Shown piece after piece: positions 5,561 to 11,787 of a stretch of DNA of 11,787 bases. A model generated the notes under the pieces. It did not search any database, was not told where the DNA came from, and saw only the letters and a list, made by a program, of their open reading frames with translations. This DNA comes from an uncultured Burkholderiales bacterium (GTDB taxonomy: Bacteria > Pseudomonadota > Gammaproteobacteria > Burkholderiales > Burkholderiaceae_C), in contig CAJBLW010000624.1 in the NCBI GenBank assembly GCA_903953985.1, positions 1-11,787 of the forward strand, given 5' to 3'. Numbering within the stretch: the first letter of the stretch is position 1; the number at the start of each line of letters is the position of its first letter. The translations under genes were made by a program, and so were the position numbers.

Positions 5561-7900
5561 AGTGCTCAGGGCCTGCAGACCCGCTTGCACTTCGGCCACG
5601 CTGGGCAATTCGGACAGCAGCACGGGCGCACGGTCCGGTGAGTACAAGGCATACACAGGCACGCCGCTGCGGCCCAATGCTGTGAGCGCTTGGGTGATGG
5701 CTGGGTCGCGGCGGGTCCAGTCGGCACGCATCAGGACCACTTGGCGGGCTGCAAAGTCGGCCAGCAACTTGGCATCGGCGAAGGTGGTTTTTTTGTTGTA
5801 CTGGCAGGTCACGCACCAGGCGGCGGTGAAGTCCACGAACACTGGGCGACCAGCCCTCAGGTGGGTCTGCACGTCAGCCTCTGACCAGGTTTGCCACATG
5901 GGCAGGCCGGCGGCGTTTTTCTCGCTGGCGCTGCTGGCCGATGTGGCTGAAGGGGCCACTGCAGGGGCTTCTCGCAAAGCCAAAGGCAGCCAGCTGCTGC
6001 CCAGCCACAGCAAAATGGCCAGAGCCAGGCCGCCCATGACCCAGCGCGTGCGGCCTGCCAGGCCCTGGGCCCAAGCCAGCCAAGCCACCGTGAGCAGCAA
6101 AGCCAACAGAGCGCTGACCCCGTCGATGCCGGTTTGCTGACCCAGCACCCACAGCAGCCAGATGACAGTGGCAAACATCGGGAAGGCCATGGCTTGGCGG
6201 AAAGTCAGCATCCAGGCGCCAGGGCGTGGCAGGGCGCGCGCGATGCCCGGCCACCAGCTGGCCGTCAGATACGGCAAGGCCATGCCCACGCCCATGGCGG
6301 CAAACACCATCAGCGCTTGCCACACGGGCAGCGCAATGGCCAAGCCCAGCGACGCGCCCATGAAGGGGGCCGTGCACGGTGAAGCAACGGCCACAGCCAG
6401 CACACCCGACAAACCGGCGTTCACGGTCGGATGGCGGCTTTGCAAAGACGCCAAGCTGCTGGGCAGCATGTTCCCGAATTCAAAGACGCCCGCCAGGTTC
6501 AGGCCCAGCACGGTGAACAACAGCGCCAGAGCCGCCACCACGGGCGGTGACTGCAGCTGAAAGCCCCAGCCGAGCTGTTCGCCAGCGGCCCGCAAGGCCA
6601 GCATCAGGCCGCCCAGCAAAATGAACGACAGCACCACACCCACGGTGTAAGCCATCCCGGCGGCGCGGTGTTGGGCCTGAGTGGCATCGGCCTTGGCAAA
6701 GCCCAGCACCTTGATGGCCAGCACCGGAAACACGCAGGGCATCAGGTTGAGCAGCAAGCCGCCCACCAGCGCCCCCAAAATGGCCAACGTCAGGCCCAAA
6801 GCCGTGGTGCTGGATGCCGCTGTTTTTTGCGCAGCGCGTGCGTTCTCGGCCAAGGCCTTGGCCAGCGCGGGCGAGATCTCGGCCGGCGCGGTTTGAGCCA
6901 GTGGGCCCCAAGTGCCTTGCACGGGCGTGGCCAGCTCGAAAGCAGGTGCTTGGGGCGCAGACTCCGACCCCTTCGCGATGACCCAGCGCAGGGTTTGGGG
7001 GCTGTCACCGCGTTCTTCGGACACGGGGATTTGGGCCTGCCAGACGGCGCCTTGCCAGTTTTGCGTCCAGCCTTTGCCCTGAACGGCCGCGTTGTGCACC
7101 ACGCTGGCGGTGACCGGGAAAGCGCTGAGCATCTGGTCACGCCAGCTGACGGGCAGGCCGTGCACGCGCAAGCTCAGTTGCCTGCCGTCGTCCGACAATG
7201 TGGTTTGGCCGCCGGTGATCCAAGTGCCGCCTTGCATGAGCTGAGGCAGCGTCTGGGGGCTGAGTTTTTGGGCTGCTTCGAACTTTGCAGCGTGCGGTGT
7301 ATGCGGCGCGGCAGAGGCCAGGTTCAGGCTCATGCGGCCTTCCTGCGGAATGCATTCTTGGCGGCACACCAGCCAATCGGCTTGCAATTGAAGGGTCAGT
7401 GGCCCACTGTCCGGGAAGCGGAAGTCAGCGGCCACCGTCACAGGCACCGTCAGCAGCAGACGGCCTTCGTAGCCATAGTTGGCCAGGCTGCCAATCGGGA
7501 ATTTTTTGGGCAAAGGCCACGCAATTGCGCCGGCTTGCAAGCCAGCAGGCAGCTGCCATTGCAGTTGGGTGGGTAAGCCCGAGTCACCCGGGTTTTGCCA
7601 ATAGGTGTGCCAATGGGGTTGGTGCTCGATCTGCAGGCCCAGCCAAAAGGTTTGCCCGGCCTGGATCCCTTGGGGGGCGTGCACCTGCAACTCGGCCCGC
7701 ACCTGCTCGGTGTTGACCACATGGGAGGGACTGCTCAGCAACGCGGTCGTGGCTGAATTGCTGGGGGTCGCCTTAGAGGAAAACAGGGCGCCGGTTTGCG
7801 CCAGGCTGGGCACAGACGCCCACAAGAGCGCGCACAAGCCCAGCACAAGCACCCCAATCTGAACCGTGGCCCAGCCACGCGACAACACGGAAACTTTCAC
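5552..7900 (-). CDS. dsbD: Thiol:disulfide interchange protein, DsbD/ScsB type
   Basis: A 782-residue inner-membrane protein that passes electrons from cytoplasmic thioredoxin to periplasmic thiol proteins (DsbC-type isomerases, CcmG/ResA in cytochrome c maturation). Parts in order: signal peptide 1-34 with a probable cut after SLA; periplasmic N-domain with HTYWQNPGDSGLPT (about 98-111) and the cysteine pair Cys179/Cys183 in VCRQEC; a CcdA-like membrane domain (about 370-640, roughly eight helices) with Cys389 in NLMPCVFPV and Cys509 in ASPCTAPFMG; and a C-terminal thioredoxin-like domain with the active site AAWCVTC (Cys696/Cys699). The CxxxC in the N-domain and the NPGDSGLPT wording fit the ScsB-like branch rather than classical E. 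coli DsbD (565 residues). The frame is open to a GTG at 7963, but the GTG at 7898-7900 is preferred: it has AAGGA 5 nt upstream and yields a clean signal peptide. Divergent from the creatininase-like gene, upstream of hemE. Confidence 0.92.
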   Translation of the reverse strand: MKVSVLSRGWATVQIGVLVLGLCALLWASVPSLAQTGALFSSKATPSNSATTALLSSPSHVVNTEQVRAELQVHAPQGIQAGQTFWLGLQIEHQPHWHTYWQNPGDSGLPTQLQWQLPAGLQAGAIAWPLPKKFPIGSLANYGYEGRLLLTVPVTVAADFRFPDSGPLTLQLQADWLVCRQECIPQEGRMSLNLASAAPHTPHAAKFEAAQKLSPQTLPQLMQGGTWITGGQTTLSDDGRQLSLRVHGLPVSWRDQMLSAFPVTASVVHNAAVQGKGWTQNWQGAVWQAQIPVSEERGDSPQTLRWVIAKGSESAPQAPAFELATPVQGTWGPLAQTAPAEISPALAKALAENARAAQKTAASSTTALGLTLAILGALVGGLLLNLMPCVFPVLAIKVLGFAKADATQAQHRAAGMAYTVGVVLSFILLGGLMLALRAAGEQLGWGFQLQSPPVVAALALLFTVLGLNLAGVFEFGNMLPSSLASLQSRHPTVNAGLSGVLAVAVASPCTAPFMGASLGLAIALPVWQALMVFAAMGVGMALPYLTASWWPGIARALPRPGAWMLTFRQAMAFPMFATVIWLLWVLGQQTGIDGVSALLALLLTVAWLAWAQGLAGRTRWVMGGLALAILLWLGSSWLPLALREAPAVAPSATSASSASEKNAAGLPMWQTWSEADVQTHLRAGRPVFVDFTAAWCVTCQYNKKTTFADAKLLADFAARQVVLMRADWTRRDPAITQALTALGRSGVPVYALYSPDRAPVLLSELPSVAEVQAGLQALSTGR

Positions 7901-7905
7901 GCCAA

Positions 7906-7910
7906 TCCTT
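7906..7910 (-). promoter_or_regulatory. Shine-Dalgarno deciding the dsbD start
   Basis: AAGGA on the minus strand (within AGAAGGA), 5 nt before the GTG at 7898-7900. It is the best ribosome-binding site in the window. It supports this GTG over the upstream in-frame GTG at 7961-7963, which has no such sequence and would bury the signal peptide behind an arginine-rich extension. Confidence 0.6.
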
Positions 7911-7980
7911 CTGTGTGGCCCCGAACACCTGAAGCGGAACCCTCTGCGAAAGGCACTGTACACGGCCGCGCTCCATTAAG

Positions 7981-8817
7981 ATGCCAAACATGCAAAACCC
8001 TTCGCGATTTTGGGCCGACTGGACCACCCTCGATTTTCAAGCTCTGGCGCATGCACGGACGATGGCCGTGCTGCCCGTGGCCGCCACCGAGCAGCATGGC
8101 CCTCACCTGCCGCTGTCGGTGGACACCGATTTGGTCAATGGCGTGGTGTCGGCTTGCTTGCCGCACTTGCCAGCCGACTTATCCGTCTTGTTTTTGCCCA
8201 CCCAAACGGTGGGGCTGAGCCCCGAGCACGCCCGTTTTGCCGGCACCCTGACGCTCAAGGCCGAAACCGTGATACGTTTGTGGACCGACATTGGCGAGTC
8301 GGTGGCGGCCAGTGGAGTGAAGAAACTGGTGCTTTTGAACGCCCATGGCGGTCAGGTCAGTGTGATGGACATCGTGGCGCGTGACCTGCGGGCCCGCCTG
8401 GGCATGCTGGTCTACAGCGTGAGTTGGTTCAATTTGCCGTTGCGCGATGCACAGGGGGACGATGTCAATGCGCTGTTCCCGCCCGAAGAGCACCGCTTTG
8501 GCGTGCACGCGGGTGACACCGAAACCTCCATGATGCTGGCGCTGCGCCCAGGCACCGTACGCATGGATCGGGCGCAGAACTTTCGGTCCACCTCGCAAGA
8601 TCGCGCCGAGCGCTTTGAAATTTTGGGCAACGGAAAAAGTGCCAAACTGGGCTGGCAAATGCAAGACTACAACCGCCATGGTGCGGCGGGCAATGCGGCT
8701 GCGGCCACGCTGGCCAAAGGGCAGGCTTTGCTGGATGCTTCTGGCCGGGCTTTGGCGCAATTGCTTTGTGAAATTGACCAATTGCCTCCAGACACGCTCA
8801 CCGACCAGGTGGGTTGA
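7981..8817 (+). CDS. Creatininase/MftE-superfamily metal-dependent amidohydrolase
   Basis: A 278-residue, probably cytoplasmic protein of the creatininase fold (PF02633); Pseudomonas creatininase is about 260. The metal-site residues are all present: Glu37 and His39 in ATEQHGPHLP, Asp48 in LSVDTD, His122 in LLNAHGGQ and Glu181 in HAGDTETSMM. They match the Glu/His/Asp/His/Glu set that binds the two metal ions in creatininase, so catalysis is expected. The superfamily hydrolyses cyclic or linear amides (creatinine, formamidopyrimidines in riboflavin/F420 biosynthesis, the mycofactocin peptide), and the substrate here cannot be inferred: neither neighbour belongs to a creatinine, F420 or mycofactocin pathway. 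The start is ATG at 7981; an ATG at 7990 is a possible alternative, and neither has a clear Shine-Dalgarno. Divergent from dsbD across 80 bp and convergent with the Tgl-like gene, 18 bp apart. Confidence 0.9.
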   Translation: MPNMQNPSRFWADWTTLDFQALAHARTMAVLPVAATEQHGPHLPLSVDTDLVNGVVSACLPHLPADLSVLFLPTQTVGLSPEHARFAGTLTLKAETVIRLWTDIGESVAASGVKKLVLLNAHGGQVSVMDIVARDLRARLGMLVYSVSWFNLPLRDAQGDDVNALFPPEEHRFGVHAGDTETSMMLALRPGTVRMDRAQNFRSTSQDRAERFEILGNGKSAKLGWQMQDYNRHGAAGNAAAATLAKGQALLDASGRALAQLLCEIDQLPPDTLTDQVG

Positions 8818-8825
8818 GGCCCACC
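8808..8825. terminator. Hairpin in the convergent gap, enclosing the creatininase stop codon
   Basis: GGTGGG (8808-8813) and CCCACC (8820-8825) form a perfect 6-bp stem around a 6-nt loop containing the TGA stop (8815-8817) of the creatininase-like gene. It lies between two convergent genes, where a bidirectional hairpin would be useful. There is no T-tract on either side, so intrinsic termination is doubtful. Confidence 0.3.
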
Positions 8826-8835
8826 GGCCCAGTCT

Positions 8836-10005
8836 TCAGAATGCGGGCAGCACCAACTCGCAGTGCTCGCGGCTCACGTTTTTAGGGTATTCGCGTGTGG
8901 TGTCGATGCAGCCGCCCTCGGCATAGACACCTTTGGGGTCGCGCATGCGCATCATGCGTTCCAGCACGCGGGCTCTGGCTTCGGGGTCGGCCTGGGTTTG
9001 GGCCACCAGTCGTTCCACCACCGTCTCGTTCATTTGTAGCTCACCTTGGGCGTCGGTGTAGACGCCGTCTTTCCAGTGGAAAATTTCAATGGCTTTGGAT
9101 TCGAGGGTGAAAGGTGCGTCCCGCTTCCAGAAGTTGCTGAACAGGCCGCCGCCCATGTACATGACCCAGGAGCCTTCGTAGCCGGTCACGTCGGCGGAGC
9201 GCTCATCCGGGTTGCGAAACCACAGTCGGTCGCCCGGGACATAAAAGCGGGCGGGTAAGGGGGCTTCCATGCTGCCGTACTCGACCAGAAACACCTCGTG
9301 AAATTGGCCTGAGCGCACCGCGTGGCGTTCGTTCAATTGCTGCAATTCGGCCAACAATGCTGGGTGGTGCGCCTGCAACTCTTGCGCGATGCCCAGCAAG
9401 ATCACGTATTCGGTGGCGCGGTAGCACGAGAAGTCGTACAGCTTGCCAGTGGCCTCAGGCTGCGTGGCGGAGATCAGTGCTTGAATCAGGGGGCGACCCG
9501 GCTTGAGGATGAAGCCGGGGTCTTCTTCGTAGTGCCAGTCGGCCTCGGGGCGTTCGGCCGCTTCAGTTTTGAAGGCCAGCGCGGTCAAGCGGGCGGCCAA
9601 GGCCATGTTGCGCCGCACCCGAACGTGTGACTTCAGGGCCTCCAGGTCGCGGAATGCAAAGCGATGGGGCGAGCCCAACAGAGCCACCCAGATTTCGCGT
9701 TCCAAGGCCCAAGCTTCATTGGCGTGGTCATCCTGGTTGATTGGCCCCAGGGAAGTGCACAAGTTCAGGCTGTTGAACCCGGGCATGTGGGCCTGCTGGA
9801 ATTCGGGTCGCAAACTGACCAAAAAGGCCACCGTGCCGTCTTCCAGGGGCACATTGCGGGTCTGAACCGCCGACTGAAGGTCCCATTCCCGAAGGTCCGC
9901 GCTCAGTTGTGCTGCCAGACGATCGGCTTGATCGGCGGGTGTGAGGGTGAACTCAATGCCGCCTTCCAGTGTCTGAAGGGCAAGCCAGGCGGTCGAACAA
10001 TTCAT
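8836..10005 (-). CDS. Uncharacterised protein with a Tgl-like (Bacillus spore transglutaminase) central region
   Basis: A 389-residue soluble protein without a signal peptide or membrane segment. Residues about 120-315 line up by eye with Bacillus subtilis Tgl (245 residues, recalled sequence), the enzyme that forms gamma-glutamyl-lysine crosslinks in spore coats. Correspondences: LEALKSHVRVRRNMALAA with the LMFELKLRMNIVAAA stretch; GKLYDFSCYRAT with GPFYAFECATAI; YVPGDRLWFRNPDE with FFLGDCLYFKNPEF; and GYEGSWVMYMGGG with QWRGENVILLGED. The Tgl nucleophile Cys116 corresponds to Cys194. Tgl Glu115 and Glu187, known to support catalysis, fall opposite Ser193 and Ser279, so the mechanism may differ or the activity may be altered. 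About 115 extra N-terminal residues and 75 C-terminal residues are not recognised. The ATG at 10003-10005 has no strong Shine-Dalgarno. It is the downstream gene of the phosphatase-like gene (76-bp gap). Homology is likely; crosslinking activity is not shown. Confidence 0.65.
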   Translation of the reverse strand: MNCSTAWLALQTLEGGIEFTLTPADQADRLAAQLSADLREWDLQSAVQTRNVPLEDGTVAFLVSLRPEFQQAHMPGFNSLNLCTSLGPINQDDHANEAWALEREIWVALLGSPHRFAFRDLEALKSHVRVRRNMALAARLTALAFKTEAAERPEADWHYEEDPGFILKPGRPLIQALISATQPEATGKLYDFSCYRATEYVILLGIAQELQAHHPALLAELQQLNERHAVRSGQFHEVFLVEYGSMEAPLPARFYVPGDRLWFRNPDERSADVTGYEGSWVMYMGGGLFSNFWKRDAPFTLESKAIEIFHWKDGVYTDAQGELQMNETVVERLVAQTQADPEARARVLERMMRMRDPKGVYAEGGCIDTTREYPKNVSREHCELVLPAF

Positions 10006-10081
10006 GCCGCTTATTTTGCCCCTGCAATTGCAAGGTTTTTCCTAGGGATTACACCCAATTTTCATAAGGAAATTCAGCGTC

Positions 10082-10756
10082 TCAAGCGAAGGTGATCCAG
10101 TCCTTGTGCGCGTCGTTGTCCAGGTGCGGCAAGGTGTTGTAGGTCAGCAGCATGTGCCGTTTGGGATTGAACACAAACTCGGTCAGCGCCGTGTTGCGGA
10201 TGCGCAGGTTCAGCTCGATGGTGGTTTCGGGCGGGGTGCCCAGCACGCGGCCTACGGCTGTGGAGATGGGGCCGCCGCTGGATACGATCATCACGTCGCC
10301 TGAATGGTTTTGCCGCACATGGTCCAGCGCCCCCTCGATGCCGCCTACAAAGTCGGCGTAGCTGGTCATGCCGCGCGGCTGGGTGCGCCCCGCCATCCAG
10401 GCCTGCAGCGCATCGCGCAACAGGCGAAAGTGGTGGCGGTACAACTCAGGCGTGTCGGGCTTGGCCAGTGGTTCGGGGTGGATGGATTCGATCAGCGCGT
10501 GGCTGTCGTATTCGTTCAGGCCCGGCCAGACGGCCGGGGTGTGCATCAGGCCCGCGCCCTCGGCAATGCCTTCCCAGGTTTGGCGGTGGCGCTTCAAGCT
10601 GCCCATCATCACGGCTTCAATCGGTTGGGCTTGCAACTTGGTGCGCAGATACTCTCCCAGTCGCACAGCCTGTTGACGGCCCAGTGGGCTGAGTTGATCG
10701 TAGTCATCGGCCCCGAAGGAGGCTTGTCCATGGCGGACCAGATAGAGAGTTCCCAT
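10082..10756 (-). CDS. Histidine phosphatase (phosphoglycerate mutase-like) family protein with altered second-His motif
   Basis: A 224-residue cytoplasmic protein of the histidine phosphatase clan 1 fold. The phosphohistidine motif LVRHGQAS (Arg8-His9-Gly10) is intact at the N-terminus. The second arginine region SLKRHRQTWEGI (53-64) and the acid LNEYD (Glu82) are present. In the C-terminal half, where most members read VSHGG with a second catalytic His, this protein reads IVSSGGPIS, so Ser160 stands in that place. The first His can still be phosphorylated in principle, but turnover may be slow or need another residue. I believe related proteobacterial proteins also read SGGPI, which would make this a subfamily trait rather than a mutation. 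Substrate unknown; metabolite phosphatase or phosphoprotein phosphatase are the usual options. The ATG at 10754-10756 sits six codons before the RHG motif as expected; no Shine-Dalgarno is visible. It lies upstream of the Tgl-like gene. Confidence 0.85.
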   Translation of the reverse strand: MGTLYLVRHGQASFGADDYDQLSPLGRQQAVRLGEYLRTKLQAQPIEAVMMGSLKRHRQTWEGIAEGAGLMHTPAVWPGLNEYDSHALIESIHPEPLAKPDTPELYRHHFRLLRDALQAWMAGRTQPRGMTSYADFVGGIEGALDHVRQNHSGDVMIVSSGGPISTAVGRVLGTPPETTIELNLRIRNTALTEFVFNPKRHMLLTYNTLPHLDNDAHKDWITFA

Positions 10757-10883
10757 GGGCGTCTATTGTGGTGGCGGACGTGCGCCGGTTTTGTCCCAAG
10801 AGCGACCTGGCGTTTTGGGTCTGGAGTGGGTCAGCCATTCGTGAAAGAGTTGAAGTTATTGCTGAGTTTCCATCGCGACAAAG

Positions 10884-10900
10884 AGCCAGATCCTGTGGCT
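10884..10900 (-). terminator. Weak hairpin just after the dehydratase stop codon
   Basis: Arms AGCCA (10884-10888) and TGGCT (10896-10900) with a 7-nt loop start right after the dehydratase stop (10902-10904). They are followed on the minus strand by CTTTGTC. The stem is short and the T-run only three, so this is a weak candidate. The remainder of the 145-bp gap to the phosphatase gene holds nothing I can name. Confidence 0.25.
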
Positions 10901-10901
10901 T

Positions 10902-11787
10902 TCAGGTGTGGTTTTGCAGCACTTGGCACAAGGTGTTGGCGTCCACATTGCCACCGCACAAGGTGGTGCCCACCACTTGCCCGCGCAGTTGTTCGCGTTC
11001 GGACCAAGCGGCGGCGAAACTGGCGGCACCCGCACCTTCGGCCAGGTTGTGGGTGTCGGTGTACAGGTCGCGCATGGCTTGGGCCACCTGTGCATCGCTG
11101 ACCTGAACCACGCGGTCCAATCCAGCTTGCAAAATGGCCAGCGCTTGTGGGTCGGCGCGGCGTACCGCCATGCCATCGGCCAGCACGGTGCTGACCGGGG
11201 CTTCGACCACGCAGTTTGCCGCCATCGAGTCGAGGTACGTGGTCGCGTGTGCGCTGACCACGCCCACCACCTTAACGGGGTGGCCAAGGGCCTGTTTTGC
11301 CGCCAATGCGGCGCAGGCACCCGAGCCAAGGCCAATCGGTACGTAAAGCACATCGAGCGCAGGGACAGCCTGAAAAAACTCGAGCCAGCCCGTGGCCACG
11401 CCCAGCACCAAGGCCGGGTGGTAGCTGGGCACCATGTGCGCACCGCTTGCCTGAGCCAGGCTCAGAGCGTGTTCGCGGGCGGCCTGGAAGTCATGACCCT
11501 GTTCGATGAGCTGCGCACCCAGCGCCCGCATGGCGGCATTCTTCTCTGCGGAGTTACCCAGCGGGACCACGATGGTGCAGGCCACGCCGTGGCGTGCTGC
11601 TGCATAAGCGATGCTCTGGCCATGGTTGCCCCGGGTGGCGCTGATCACTTTTTGCGGCATCTGGCCTGATCGGGCCAGATGCTCAAAATAAGTCAAGCCG
11701 CCGCGCACTTTGAAGGCGCCCACGGGGGTGTGGTTTTCATGCTTGACCCAGCAGTCGGTGCCCAGCCGCTGGCTCAGGGTGTTCCAC
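10902..11787 (-). CDS. PLP-dependent threonine (serine) dehydratase-like enzyme, 5' end beyond the window
   Basis: A fold-type II PLP enzyme with about 295 residues visible; its start lies beyond the right edge, and the internal GTG at 11723 is not the real start. Upstream of that GTG the frame continues as LSQRLGTDCWVKHENHTPVG. Landmarks: the PLP lysine in GAFKVRGG (Lys codon 11709-11711); the substrate-binding loop SATRGNHGQS; the glycine-rich phosphate-binding loop PIGLGSGACA; and LCGGNVD near the end, where Cys takes the place of the Ser that usually contacts the pyridine nitrogen. Enzymes of this group deaminate L-threonine or L-serine to 2-oxobutyrate or pyruvate plus ammonia; some act on hydroxyaspartate or other hydroxy-amino acids. 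It ends about 15 residues after the CGGN loop, so it lacks the C-terminal ACT-type regulatory domain of biosynthetic IlvA, favouring a catabolic or side-activity enzyme. It is read toward the phosphatase gene with a 145-bp gap. Confidence 0.9.
   Translation of the reverse strand, partial: WNTLSQRLGTDCWVKHENHTPVGAFKVRGGLTYFEHLARSGQMPQKVISATRGNHGQSIAYAAARHGVACTIVVPLGNSAEKNAAMRALGAQLIEQGHDFQAAREHALSLAQASGAHMVPSYHPALVLGVATGWLEFFQAVPALDVLYVPIGLGSGACAALAAKQALGHPVKVVGVVSAHATTYLDSMAANCVVEAPVSTVLADGMAVRRADPQALAILQAGLDRVVQVSDAQVAQAMRDLYTDTHNLAEGAGAASFAAAWSEREQLRGQVVGTTLCGGNVDANTLCQVLQNHT

Noticed and set aside
7901..7963. A longer dsbD beginning at the GTG at 7961-7963.
   Set aside because: It adds an arginine-rich stretch before the signal peptide and lacks a Shine-Dalgarno, whereas the GTG at 7900 has AAGGA at good spacing.
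1..11787. A defence system, mobile element, phage island or CRISPR array.
   Set aside because: No transposase, integrase, restriction, toxin or repeat-spacer signature is visible on either strand. The genes are mostly housekeeping and base composition is even apart from the 3964-4360 spacer.

Overview
The window looks like an ordinary chromosomal segment of a betaproteobacterium, most likely a member of the Comamonadaceae (Limnohabitans/Rhodoferax/Acidovorax relatives). The grounds are the high GC content, the codon use, the character of the encoded proteins and a dsbD-like/hemE/priA run of housekeeping genes. This assignment is inference from recognised protein styles, with no database search. 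I see no insertion sequence, phage gene, CRISPR array, tRNA or rRNA.

Layout, left to right. A truncated Rep/UvrD-type DNA helicase runs off the left edge on the minus strand (1-680). It is divergent from an AEC-family (auxin efflux carrier type) membrane transporter (871-1839, plus). The transporter converges, with an 18-bp gap, on priA (1858-3963, minus), the primosomal replication-restart helicase. A 397-bp AT-rich spacer (3964-4360) separates priA from hemE. It holds two matches to the DnaA-box consensus and a near-perfect 25-bp palindrome. Upstream of it on the same strand lie hemE (uroporphyrinogen decarboxylase, 4361-5476) and a ScsB/DsbD-type thiol:disulfide transmembrane reductase (5552-7900).

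Across an 80-bp divergent spacer comes a creatininase-superfamily metal amidohydrolase (7981-8817, plus). It converges, again with an 18-bp gap, on a 389-residue protein (8836-10005, minus). The central part of that protein resembles the Bacillus spore transglutaminase Tgl, keeping the Cys nucleophile but not two glutamates important in Tgl. Upstream on the minus strand are a histidine-phosphatase-fold protein with Ser where the second catalytic His is expected (10082-10756) and a PLP-dependent threonine dehydratase-like enzyme cut by the right edge (10902-11787).

How the genes may work together. Rep and PriA are both replication-restart helicases, and DnaA-box-like sites lie upstream of priA, so the left third is biased toward replication. 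HemE makes a heme precursor, and DsbD-type proteins supply periplasmic reductant that in many bacteria is needed for cytochrome c maturation; their adjacency on one strand is suggestive but may be incidental. The right half looks like separate accessory metabolic genes. The most interesting items are the Tgl-like protein, the priA upstream spacer, the altered histidine phosphatase, and two hairpins whose loops contain the stop codons of dsbD and of the creatininase gene.
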